DNA of 64,000 nucleotides. Source: Neobacillus terrae. GTDB taxonomy: Bacteria; Bacillota; Bacilli; Bacillales; Cytobacillaceae. This document shows, piece by piece, positions 35,800 through 45,393 of the stretch (the stretch's first letter is position 1; the number at the start of each line of letters is the position of its first letter). The DNA is taken from contig NZ_JAAOEO010000003.1 of assembly GCF_011393025.1 (NCBI RefSeq), positions 62,001 through 126,000 on the forward strand, read 5' to 3'. The position numbers and the translations under genes are program-made. Under the pieces are notes generated by a model, which made no database searches, was not told the DNA's origin, and saw nothing but the letters and a program-made list of their open reading frames with translations.

Positions 35800-35895
35800 G
35801 TTTCGGCAGCTGGCTGACTTAACCACACTATGCAGCAGTAGTCCCTATAGCTTTGCGTCACCACATTTCAGTGGTTATGCCATTATCGCACAGTA
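35800..35895 (-). promoter_or_regulatory. Cyclic-di-GMP-I (GEMM) riboswitch
   Basis: Read on the minus strand, the leader of the 69-residue gene matches the class I c-di-GMP aptamer. It has GGCATAACC, a short P2 stem capped by a GAAA tetraloop (CCACTGAAATGTGG), the conserved GACGCAAAGC with TATAGGG, a variable P3 arm (CTACTGCTGCATAG) and the closing GCCAGCTGCCGA. Downstream, GCCGAAACGGC can form a hairpin and the ribosome site follows within 35 bases, with no T run. Control of translation initiation is therefore more likely than of termination. The ON/OFF direction cannot be decided by eye. Confidence 0.85.
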
Positions 35896-36184
35896 TGTGT
35901 CTGCTTTGCTGATTACCTTACAAGTGTCTTTATACCTAATTGCAAAAAGTACAGAGCATTCTGTGAATGGTATAAAAGTATTTATTATTTAATTACCCGG
36001 ATAGCGGTTCATGCAAACTAGGTCTATTTTTCTGTTTTAAGCAAGAGGATTTGGCTCCTGGATAATGCGGTCCTGGTTAAGCTAATCTAATTTTCCCTTC
36101 AACAAATCTTCGATAATTTTCTTTTTAGGGATTAGGGAAAAAGGATAGGGTCTTTCCAGTAGTAATAAGAGGATGATATGATCG
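35896..36184. other. Upstream spacer, no gene seen
   Basis: It should contain the promoter of the riboswitch transcript. A possible -10 (TATAAA) lies at about 35930 on the minus strand. Nothing else was recognised. Confidence 0.35.
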
Positions 36185-36412
36185 TTAAATAATCAGGATA
36201 AATGCTTCAGGAATAAGATTGACAACACAGCCCTCCTTTTGATACTGAATGCGAATCCGTCCTTTGGTTAGAAGAGCATCTTCTGACAGATTTTCAAAAC
36301 AATTGTAAATAAACTCCTTTGTTTTTTCAAAAAGCTGGGCATCCACCTTCGGAATCACAGGATGAATAGGCAAAATCCAGTACTCAAAAACAATAGGATC
36401 CTGCCCCCTCAT
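36185..36412 (-). CDS. Unrecognised small open frame, doubtful
   Basis: An ATG at 36410-36412 opens a 75-codon frame with a plausible protein-like composition (acidic and hydrophobic residues alternating). It lacks a clear ribosome site and resembles no family I know. A strong hairpin lies just upstream. It may be a decayed gene fragment in this insertion-rich stretch. Confidence 0.25.
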   Translation of the reverse strand: MRGQDPIVFEYWILPIHPVIPKVDAQLFEKTKEFIYNCFENLSEDALLTKGRIRIQYQKEGCVVNLIPEAFILII

Positions 36413-36434
36413 CAGGATAAAGTTATAAAGCAAT

Positions 36435-36472
36435 AACCCAAAAAGCAGAAGTCGCCTTCTGCTTTTTGGGTT
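36435..36472. terminator. Strong hairpin, likely terminator of the PilZ remnant
   Basis: AACCCAAAAAGCAGAAG and its exact complement flank the loop TCGC, a 17-base perfect stem. On the minus strand it lies 14 bases beyond the PilZ remnant stop. Confidence 0.65.
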
Positions 36473-36485
36473 TATGAAAGTTTAT

Positions 36486-36715
36486 TCAATGGCATTTAAG
36501 TGTTTCGTCTTTGCCTAATTTTTCGATTAACTGTTTTCCATAGGGATTGTTAATCCATTTCACACCTATTGAAATTGACCATCTTGCTTTTCCAAACGGA
36601 CTACGTCCCCTGCTTGTGGAACGAATACTCCAATAGCGTCCCTCTGTTTGATATCAGCATTATTTAGGACAATTTTACAGCCATTTAAACCTATATCACT
36701 TATGATGGGTTAGTG
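36486..36715 (-). pseudogene. PilZ-domain protein remnant, frameshifted and truncated
   Basis: On the minus strand one frame gives SDIGLNGCKIVLNNADI, matching the D-x-(S/G)-x-x-G strand of PilZ domains. A second frame gives FGKARWSISIGVKWINNPYG and then KQLIEKLGKDETLKC to a stop, which fits the end of the same domain. The two parts are joined only by a frameshift near 36590-36600. The N-terminus with the RxxxR switch is missing, cut off by the IS3 remnant. PilZ domains bind c-di-GMP, and this one lies close to a c-di-GMP riboswitch. Confidence 0.5.
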
Positions 36716-36738
36716 TCTAATCTATTGTTAGAAATTCC

Positions 36739-36983
36739 CCGTTGTCCAAAGCTGCGGCAGCTTCAGGAAAGGCAATTGCTTTGATAATGCCGTCATTGAA
36801 TCCTTCCACTCTTCCATAAAATCGGAAGAATTCTACACTCTGAGAAGAGTACGTCTTACAAATTCTATTGTATTAGAAAAAGTAGATAATTACATGCATT
36901 ACTATAACCACATGCGTCCATTTGCAAAATTAGGCTACCTATCTCCCATAGAGTTTAGTGAGCAGGTAGAAATGCTATTTTAA
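36739..36983 (+). pseudogene. IS3-family transposase, C-terminal remnant
   Basis: The plus strand encodes FRKGNCFDNAVIESFHSSIK, then LRRVRLTNSIVLEKVDNYMH and YYNHMRPFAKLGYLSPIEF to a TAA. This is the end of the DDE domain of IS3-type OrfB (the N-A-x-x-E-S-F-x-x-x-x-K block). Everything upstream is gone, and IS21 begins about 16 bases after it. Confidence 0.85.
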
Positions 36984-37058
36984 ATATGTTCAATAATGCT
37001 TGAATAAATATATACATTTTTGCTTTCATTTTACATACTAGTCATGGGGTGACTAGCT

Positions 37059-38340
37059 ATGTATCTATCATTAAAGATCGATGTTGATTTTGAGATTAAG
37101 AGTCTTTTTGACTTACCAAAATTCAAGCAGCTAATGGAGCATTTGAAAATGAAAATTAATAAGAGGAAATTGGCAGAGGAATTAGGGGTTGACCGGTGAA
37201 CAGTTGATAAATATTTAAATGGTTTTGTCCCTAAGAGGACGAGAAAGAAATCCTCAAAGATTGATGAATGCTATGAAGTAATCGCAGCACTTCTATCAGA
37301 GGATTCCAAGCAGGTGTTTTATTATCACCGAGTCCTTTGGCAGTACTTAAAGGATAACCATGGGCTGGAGTGCGGTGCTTCAACCTTCCGTGCCTATATT
37401 GCGCGTATTCCTGAATTTAATGCCTACTTTGTGGAGGACAAGCGCATAGCTTCTCCAAAGGGGACGATCCGTTATGAAACTCCACCAGGCAAACAGGCTC
37501 AATTAGATTGGAAGGAAAACATTCTGTATGAGACAAAAGATGGGGAGAAGGTCAGATAAATGTGGCGGCACTCATTCTCTCTGCCTAAAGAATACGAACC
37601 TTTTATATGAGCATATCCAATTCTCAAAGTACTCTATTTTCCTTTTTAACAGAAGCTTTTGAAGCATTTGGAGGTGTTCCTGCGGAACTCCTTACGGATA
37701 ATATGAAAACTGTGATGGATGAAGCAAGAACGGAACATTCTCCAGGCAAAGTAAATGCAAAGTTTGAGCAGTTTGCCAAAGATTTTGGCTTTAAAGTAAG
37801 AGCCTGTATTGCTGGACGGCCAAGAACAAAAGGGAAAATAGAGACGACAATGAAGCTGTTAGATGAAATACATGCCTACCAGGGCCAATTCACATTAGAG
37901 GAGTTACATCTGTTTATACAGGATTTAGCCAACCGGGTGAATCATCAGATCCATCAGAGGACGGGGAAAATTCCGATTATGGAATTTAAAAAAGAAAGGA
38001 ACCACTTACTCCAGCTACCAACTGAAAAAGTAAGAGATTCCTATCGAATCAAGCATACACTTGTAAAAGTCAATGCATCCAACATGATTTCCTACAAATC
38101 AAACCAGTACTCTGTACCACCAGAATACCAGGGAAAGAAAGTAAGCTTACAGGTGTATGATGACCATTTGTGGATTTATTATAACATGAAACTCATTGCA
38201 CAACATCCAATCAGTAAAGCTAAGCTCAATTATCAGGAGGCACATTATAAATCAGCTCTGGCTGTTTCAGCTCCTCACTATCCTGAAATTAATGAATGGG
38301 CTAAGAAAAATCTAGAAACGATTGGAGATGTGTATAAGAC

Positions 38341-38344
<4 letters not shown>
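37059..38344 (+). pseudogene. istA: IstA transposase of IS21, three lesions
   Basis: From the ATG at 37059 the frame encodes an N-terminal HTH (KINKRKLAEELGVDR) interrupted by TGA at 37197-37199. The rve-type catalytic core starts at GKQAQLDWKE. A frameshift near 37555 and a TAA near 37590 break it before it resumes with SISNSQSTLFSFLTEAFEAF and GGVPAELLTDNMKT. The end reads SNMISYKSNQYSVP, and its TGA overlaps the istB ATG. The element cannot supply its own transposase. Confidence 0.88.
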
Positions 38345-39139
<795 letters not shown>

Positions 39140-39142
39140 CAT

Positions 39143-39261
39143 TTATAGAAATCGATCAGTTCATTAATTTTGCGCCGGAAATTATCCTTGGGAACGATCA
39201 TGTCAAATAGATCCATGGACGGACTAAAACTAATTGATTGTTGTTTTTGACCCACCCTCAC
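39143..39261 (-). pseudogene. IS1182-type transposase, N-terminal remnant
   Basis: A GTG-started frame gives QKQQSISFSPSMDLFDMIVP and then KDNFRRKINELIDFYK, the typical first 40 residues of IS1182-group transposases (PKDNFLRKINELIDF). It is cut at the IS21 right end, where the frame runs on only by chance. Confidence 0.65.
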
Positions 39262-39285
39262 AAAAAATTAATACTCTAATTATAC

Positions 39286-39334
39286 AGAAAAAAGGATAAC
39301 CTCCTCACTAAATGAGGGATTATACCTTTTTTCT
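39286..39334. terminator. Long hairpin in insertion-sequence debris
   Basis: AGAAAAAAGG and CCTTTTTTCT are exact complements, with a partly paired inner stem (ATAACCTC against GAGGGATTAT). It could terminate transcription in both directions or mark the end of the lost IS1182-type element. Confidence 0.5.
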
Positions 39335-40008
39335 ATACCGAGGAGATTTTTTCAGTGCCCTCGTACTATACCGGGGTCATTTTATTTACCCTCATTGATA
39401 ACGATGGTTATTTACTCTTCAATTACCCGATCTATTTTTGCTTTTACTTTTGATAATTTCTCATATGATTTTTAATTAGCCAAATCCTTAAAGTGCCTAT
39501 AGAATGATCTATAGGGCATTGCCCCAAAAGTTTCGAAACCAAAATTCTCGGCATTATATCAATGGTGCACTTTGTTTGGGCATACATCGATATCTATTTT
39601 ATGAACAATAACCCCAAATTGGATATAAATGATTAAACCTTATTATCATGGTTCTTGGAATTATCTGCATGGCACATCAATGTCTTATATACGAGTAGTA
39701 AAAGCACTGCTATCGGAACCGCGACAATATTATCGTACAGTTTGTACTTTACGCAGCATTCAGTTTATGATTGATCCTGTGTTGGAGTTTATCACGACTT
39801 GTTCGAAATGAGATTCTATATCATGCAGGGATTCTCTTTGTTGTTGGACATAATTTTGTTCTAAAAAGATTAGATACAAAAAAATAAAGGAATTGCAAAT
39901 AGGGGTGGAGAACCCTTGGTCTATTATATTTCCTCTATCCATGTCTACCTCATCCATTTTAGTTAACCGAAAACTTTTTATCAATTTTGTTAAAATATTA
40001 TTTTCATT
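39335..40008. other. Degenerate spacer, no gene supported
   Basis: Short frames on both strands lack ribosome sites and recognisable motifs. A small hairpin (CTATAGA/TCTATAG) lies near 39500. It looks like decayed sequence between insertion debris and the flippase gene. Confidence 0.4.
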
Positions 40009-41379
40009 TTAAAAGTTATTTCTAAATAGTCTCCTAATTAACATTGACGTTTCATTTTTGTAAAACGAAAATATTAATAGAGATATTCCAAAACAAAAGA
40101 AAATTGTGCCATATAATAAATTCAAGTAATTACTACTAATCAAAAAAATTAGAGCATAAATCATAAGATATATTGTTTCTTTATATGTGATTTTTAAAAA
40201 AGAAAAATGCCTAGAAGAATAGATATACCAAACATAAAAAGATATTGTTGTAGCGACAGCAATAGAAATACTACTTTTATAAATAGCGACTGAAACTAGA
40301 TTCATTCCCAAACAAATCAAAGCCATTTTCAGTACTGTGTATAAATATTTTTTTTCCTCTCTTCGTGTCTTATATAAATTAATATATAATGCATTAATTA
40401 TAATTATAACTGGATACCCTGCGAATAAAATAGATATGATTTTAAGTGACGGAATATACTTTGGTAAAAAATAATAAAGAATTCCTGCAAACCCAAAATA
40501 AGCTCCACTTGATAATGTTCCAATAATCAATAAATATTTTTTTATTATTTTTATGGTTTTTTCTTCAAAACCTCTTGCTAAATAAGGGTAAAATGTTAAT
40601 GTTACAGAGCCAATTAAAACATTTATTACCATCATCATTGAAATTGCAAATGAATAAAAGGAAAAATCATTAACTGATAAGAAATATTTAACCAACCACC
40701 TATCTGCAGAATAAAAAAACATAAAAGATAAGTTACCAATCATAATGAATATCCCTATTTTAAAATTTAAAACTATTTTCTTTTTTTCAATTACTGCTTG
40801 AATACCTTTATATTTCTTAAAGAAATGTAATTCTAAACCTAGAAAAATAATATAGTAAATTAATATATTACCTAATATATATATCCAATGATTTTTAGCT
40901 TTTAGTATAAAAACAAAGAATAAATTGATAATAAATAATAGGTATGAAGAATACAAAATTATTTTTGAATATTTTTTAAAGTCTCCTAAAGCCTGATATA
41001 TAAATTGAAAAAAGGTTTGTATATTAAGTGGGATTATAACTAATGAAACGGCAATCAATGTAAAATCCTCAATTATTATTCCAACTAATAAAAACAAAAA
41101 GGTTGTAATTAACTGGAATGCTAAAAAAAAATGATGTTCTCCCTTTAATATTTTAGTATCTATTTGATCTTCATGTTTGCCTCCATACTTAATGAAAATC
41201 CCATCGATAAATCCTAAATGTAATATACCGACATAAGAAACATATAATAAAAAGGTTTGTAAAAGAGCATACTCATTTATTGATATAAATGCGGGTATCA
41301 AAAACCCAGTAATAATAACAATTAATAAGTTTATAACTTTTGTATTTAGCACTTTTAAAAGATCTTTCTTTAACTGCAT
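40009..41379 (-). CDS. Lipid-linked oligosaccharide flippase (Wzx-like), second copy
   Basis: A 456-residue protein with about 12-14 membrane helices, of the MVF/MOP superfamily. ITGFLIPAFISINEYALLQT near the start and FYSADRWLVKYFLSVNDFSFY in the middle are typical of polysaccharide exporters (shown in parts). The ATG at 41377-41379 follows AGGGGA. The gene is very AT-rich even for this region, which suggests horizontal origin. It is separated from the eps operon by an IS30 remnant. It probably served as the flippase of that operon and may now depend on its own promoter. Confidence 0.82.
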   Translation of the reverse strand: MQLKKDLLKVLNTKVINLLIVIITGFLIPAFISINEYALLQTFLLYVSYVGILHLGFIDGIFIKYGGKHEDQIDTKILKGEHHFFLAFQLITTFLFLLVGIIIEDFTLIAVSLVIIPLNIQTFFQFIYQALGDFKKYSKIILYSSYLLFIINLFFVFILKAKNHWIYILGNILIYYIIFLGLELHFFKKYKGIQAVIEKKKIVLNFKIGIFIMIGNLSFMFFYSADRWLVKYFLSVNDFSFYSFAISMMMVINVLIGSVTLTFYPYLARGFEEKTIKIIKKYLLIIGTLSSGAYFGFAGILYYFLPKYIPSLKIISILFAGYPVIIIINALYINLYKTRREEKKYLYTVLKMALICLGMNLVSVAIYKSSISIAVATTISFYVWYIYSSRHFSFLKITYKETIYLMIYALIFLISSNYLNLLYGTIFFCFGISLLIFSFYKNETSMLIRRLFRNNF

Positions 41380-41382
41380 CAA

Positions 41383-41680
41383 AAATTCCCCTATCTTTTT
41401 TTAACAATAATACGAAATATTATTTTATGCCTTAGTAGAACTTGTTGCTTTCACACAAAAAAAAATAATAGAGGTGCCAATGTAAGTTAATCTGCCATTA
41501 ACAGATAAAAACACATTAAAATTCTTAATGAAACCACTTAGGAAAAATGGAATATATTTCGCTTCTTATACTATTTTACATATTAATTATCATTAATTCC
41601 TTTTGATCAATTTCAGAAAACACAATTTTAAATTAAATAATATAACACTTGGAGGCCCTAGAGTATCAATAAAAATGGAA
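41383..41680. other. Spacer upstream of the second flippase, no gene seen
   Basis: AT-rich, without a convincing frame. A poly-A stretch near 41460 is the only notable feature. It presumably holds the flippase promoter. Confidence 0.35.
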
Positions 41681-42677
41681 TTATTAAGTGGCACATCTAG
41701 AAAATACAAAAAAACCACACTCGCTTCGTGTAAAATAGCAGTTACCACACAACTTTTTTACATGGAGGACGAGTATGAGTTACACCCATCTTACCACATT
41801 TGAACGAGGTAAACTAGAAGCGCTTCATAGCGCTGGTTTCTCCACCAGAGCCAACTTGGCAGACACCATTCCACTATTGCACGTGAGTTAAATCGTAATG
41901 TAGAGTTGGTCCAAGTCTATCAAAGCCAGATAGCCCTCAACAAATACAAAAAGCGAAGGCAGGCTTGTAAACCAGTGGGCAAGTGGACTCCGGTTTTAGC
42001 AAATCAAATAAAAGGAAAAGCTGTATTTAACCTGGCCACCAGAACAGATTTCTTGTGGCTTGTTAAAAGGTTCTATTTCGTTTAAGACTATCTATAATTG
42101 GCTTTACAAAGGACTTTTTTCCATCCCAGATTTATTCGTTTTAAGGCAAAAGGGAAAGCGCCAAAAGCCAAGGGAAACCAGGGGCCGTTTTAATATTGGA
42201 ACCTCCATCCAAAAGCGTCAAAAAGAAATAAAAAAACGCGAAACCTTCGGTCACTGGGAGTTGGATTCAGTTGTCTCTGGCAGGGGGAAAAGTAAGGGCT
42301 GTGTTGCTACATTTAACGAACGCAAAACCCGTTACTAAATTGCCGTATTGATGCCGGATCGAACCGCAGTTTCTATAAGAAGAATCGATTAAACGAATAT
42401 CTTCGTTATTTCCAAAAGAAGCATTTAAAACAGCCACTGTAGACCGTGGAAAAGAATTTGCGTGTTGCCCACCCTTACTCTTCCTAGCAGCGTGGTAGTA
42501 ATGAAAACGCAAATGGCCTCTTGCGTGAGTTTTTTCCAAAAGAAACAGACCTAGCCAAGGTGTCAGAGAAAGAATTAAATTATGCTTTACACCTTATTAA
42601 CCAAAGACCAAGGAAATGTTTAAATTGGAAAACTGCACACGAAGCGTTTTCTGAGGAAATGTCGCACTTAGATTGAC
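41681..42677 (+). mobile_element. IS30-family element, defective
   Basis: Imperfect terminal repeats: the left end reads TTATTAAGTGGCACATCTAG, and the complement of the right end reads CAATCTAAGTGCGACATTTC. They enclose a single broken transposase gene. Length is about 1 kb, as expected for IS30. Confidence 0.65.
41775..42676 (+). pseudogene. IS30-family transposase, several frameshifts and stops
   Basis: It begins MSYTHLTTFERGKLEA after ATGGAGG. The HTH block RHHSTIARELNRN appears only after a frameshift near 41865. The catalytic region reads KTIYNWLYKGLF, FGHWELDSVVSGRGKSKGC, then a stop at 42336-42338. IAVLMPDRTAVS, TVDRGKEFA, NENANGLLREFFPK and NQRPRKCLNWKT follow in changing frames. It is clearly inactive. 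Confidence 0.88.
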
Positions 42678-43148
42678 AAACCGTCATATGAAAAAGGGGG
42701 AAATAATTTCTCCGCAAAATAATAATTCTAATTCTAAACCTTCCTACAATCTTCTGGAAAGTTGATGAGATTGTGAATATATTTGTAGTTTTTGTCTTTA
42801 AGAGTTATCGGTTGAAAGTCTATTTTATAACCCCCATTCATCTTCAACTTAGATAATATTCGGTGAAATTGAATTATTTTCTTTATTATATATTCAGGAG
42901 ATTTCTATCCATTAACATTATCCCACTCATAATAGCGAAAAGTATTCCTGCTATAAGTAGCTCTTCCTTGTTTTTCGATTCTGTAGTCACGTTGAGTAGA
43001 TATCAAAGCAAAAACTTTGTAGCCGTCTTTCCACGTTCCTTGAGTGGGTACAGGGCTACAAAGTTTATACTTTCCGCCGATATCGCTGTTTTCTGAGTTT
43101 TGATCCCTTTAAACTTAGAGAATGGAAAGAGCATGGATTTATTAACGC
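42678..43148. other. Spacer between IS30 and the polymerase gene, with a large hairpin
   Basis: No gene is supported. AAACTTTGTAGCC (43012-43024) and GGCTACAAAGTTT (43054-43066) form a 13-base stem with an internal smaller hairpin. On the minus strand TTTTTGC follows the stem, so it may terminate the eps operon after the Wzy gene. Confidence 0.45.
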
Positions 43149-44192
43149 TTAATAACCGAATATGGAATTCCGTAGTAATACAGTATTGTAATCCATCCCT
43201 TCAATCCCCAAAGAGTATAAAAACGCAAAGAGGACGGCCGTAATCAGTAAATACACTACCAATAACAATTTAGCGTTTTTTGTCATACTCGGTAACATGT
43301 AATCAGCTAATAAATACTTTAACAAGAATAAATTGCGGAAGAACCTATTAAACTCGAATAAGAACAAAACACATCCTAAAAAAACCAAACCGGTAAACAT
43401 GAAATCATAAATGAGCTGGATTTGATTTTTGTTATTGTTTTCAGTTAAATCCATACGCTTTATAAACAACCTGAAAACAATTAAATCAAGGATAAGTATT
43501 CCTCCCCATATAAACAGTGAGCTATACTTGATAGTGTCCGCTGTATACACCGTCAATCTATCGACAATCCGGGGGATTGGTATGTAGGAGATGCCGAACC
43601 TAATCAAAGCTGGCATAAAAAACAGACCAATTAAACTAATCAGGATTATAAGCTTGTAATAGCTTTTTTCTTTCTTTAGACCTATTAGTAGGAAAGAAAT
43701 AATGTAGAATATGCCGAAGAAATGAAATGTACTAGAAATAAGTAGCCAGATTAAAGTTCTTATCTTTTTTCCTCGGAAGTATTCAATAAAAGCGTTTAGT
43801 ACAAATAACATCATAAATGTATTTCGTATCTGTGTTATATCTAGTACAAAAGGAAATATCACATACAAAAGCAGCACAAAATTAATCGTTTTGGAGTGTT
43901 TGGCAAATCGGTAAAGAGTAATAATGAATAGTATTCCTAATACCCAAAGCACCTGGTTGTGGCTAGTGCCGCCAAAAAATTTTATCATGTTTACTAAGAA
44001 AACATATCCTGGCTCAGCGTATCCTTCCGGGTAAAAGAAGATAGATAAATAACCCAAATAATCGTTATTTCCTCTATTAAACATTAAAAAAAGGGACACT
44101 AAAATAATCGGGAATATCTTCAACCGAAAATAATTGATGATCTTTGTAAAAGGAATAATGACAGATAAAGTTAATATTAAAGCAAAATACAT
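43149..44192 (-). CDS. EpsG-family polysaccharide polymerase (Wzy type)
   Basis: A 347-residue protein with about 10 membrane helices. FNRGNNDYLGYLSIF, EPGYVFLVNMIKFFG and LDITQIRNTFMMLFVLNAF match the EpsG/Wzy pattern (N-D-Y at the first loop, E-P-G-Y, and the R-x-x-x-A-like helix). It would join repeat units outside the membrane. I start it at the ATG at 44190-44192, eight bases after GGAGG; the upstream ATG has no ribosome site. It is the distal recognisable gene of the eps operon. Confidence 0.83.
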   Translation of the reverse strand: MYFALILTLSVIIPFTKIINYFRLKIFPIILVSLFLMFNRGNNDYLGYLSIFFYPEGYAEPGYVFLVNMIKFFGGTSHNQVLWVLGILFIITLYRFAKHSKTINFVLLLYVIFPFVLDITQIRNTFMMLFVLNAFIEYFRGKKIRTLIWLLISSTFHFFGIFYIISFLLIGLKKEKSYYKLIILISLIGLFFMPALIRFGISYIPIPRIVDRLTVYTADTIKYSSLFIWGGILILDLIVFRLFIKRMDLTENNNKNQIQLIYDFMFTGLVFLGCVLFLFEFNRFFRNLFLLKYLLADYMLPSMTKNAKLLLVVYLLITAVLFAFLYSLGIEGMDYNTVLLRNSIFGY

Positions 44193-44565
44193 GATGAATT
44201 CCTCCAGTTTACTTTTCATTATTACGGTATAGGTTAAAAATATACAAAAAAGTAAACCTTTATAAGAAAATACTACATCTATATTTTTCCTAAAGTGGTA
44301 ATTCTATAGAAATCATTGAAAACCAAGTTTGTGTTCATCAAGATAAATTATTGTAGATAAAAAAAGTAAGGACCAGATATCCAAAGCAACAATGAACAAC
44401 AATCGCTCGGAATAATCAAAACCTCACTGAGTATTGAACAACATAACATCAAACTATACGGGATGACATAGCCTCATATCGGAAGAGGTGATTTATTATT
44501 ACTCTGATTAGACTACCAAATATACGAATACAATCAAACTTTTCTAATCTGCTATTTTCATAGGC
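44193..44565. other. Spacer within the eps operon, no gene seen
   Basis: About 370 AT-rich bases between the GT2 and polymerase genes, unusually long for an operon otherwise spaced by 0-100 bases. A lost gene or insertion scar is possible, but no remnant was recognised. Confidence 0.4.
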
Positions 44566-45393
44566 TTACTTACTAATGTAAAATTCATCTCGTATATATT
44601 TTAATGATTCTCTTATATATTTAGATTTATTTTTTATCCCTAAAAATGCAGTGACCGAATGTTCTTTATGATCTAATTCTAATGTATTGTCATAAAAACA
44701 CTTTTTACCATAAATTAATAAGTGTTCAGCTATAAAAGCCTCTTCACTATATAGAAAACCTTTATAATCTTTACTTTTTAATTGTTCAATGAAACTTCTT
44801 TTCAAGGCAAAAAAACATCCATGTGCTGAATATACATACTGACTATCCTTTTTCTCTTGAGCTTTTATTTTTCCTTTAATAGTCGCTAAAAGTGAATAAA
44901 TATATGCTGAAATTTGAAATCTATGAATAAAAATCAATCTATCTATTTTCTTTAAACTATGACGACTTAGATATTGAGGGTTTTGATAAGAATTCGTCAT
45001 TGGTGAAAAAACTGAAGGAGCAATACACCAAATATCTTCTGCATATTCATTTGATAATAATTTTTCAAAGAACCGAGCATCAGAAATCATAATATCTGTA
45101 TTGGATATTACAATCCAGTCAGGCATTTTACCACTTGTTTTAATAAATTCTCTATAGCCAAAAAGAGCTCCATTTAAATAACCTAAATTGTGAGTGGGTT
45201 CAAAGTAGTAGATTGGTAGGTCAATTTTTTTTATTTCATCTTTTAATTTTACTTTTGCCTTTTCACTTGATTTATTGTTAACAATAACAAGATTCAAATT
45301 TTCTGAGGCATTTTGTTTTCCTAGCATTTCTGCATAATTAATTACTTCTTCTTCATTTGCGTAATTAATTACAATAATCACGCCGTTTTTCAT
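44566..45393 (-). CDS. Family 2 glycosyltransferase-like protein
   Basis: A 275-residue GT2-like enzyme: IIVINYANEEEVINY at the start, VIVNNKSSEKAK, EPTHNLGYLNGALFGYREFI, and VISNTDIMI as the metal-binding strand. SAHGCFFALKRSFIEQL and GFLYSEEAFIAEHLL are acceptor-side motifs. The ATG overlaps the capG stop (ATGA), so it is coupled to the FucNAc genes. Donor and linkage are unknown. Confidence 0.78.
   Translation of the reverse strand: MKNGVIIVINYANEEEVINYAEMLGKQNASENLNLVIVNNKSSEKAKVKLKDEIKKIDLPIYYFEPTHNLGYLNGALFGYREFIKTSGKMPDWIVISNTDIMISDARFFEKLLSNEYAEDIWCIAPSVFSPMTNSYQNPQYLSRHSLKKIDRLIFIHRFQISAYIYSLLATIKGKIKAQEKKDSQYVYSAHGCFFALKRSFIEQLKSKDYKGFLYSEEAFIAEHLLIYGKKCFYDNTLELDHKEHSVTAFLGIKNKSKYIRESLKYIRDEFYISK

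Noticed and set aside
39629..39984. Two short overlapping frames on opposite strands
   Set aside because: Neither has a ribosome site or recognisable motif, and the region is insertion debris.
41603..41803. Plus-strand frame of 66 codons at the left IS30 end
   Set aside because: It runs across the inverted repeat into the transposase start in another frame, so it is a chance frame.
42678..43148. Search for a lost gene between IS30 and the polymerase
   Set aside because: Frames on both strands are short and no family motif appears; only the hairpin is supportable.
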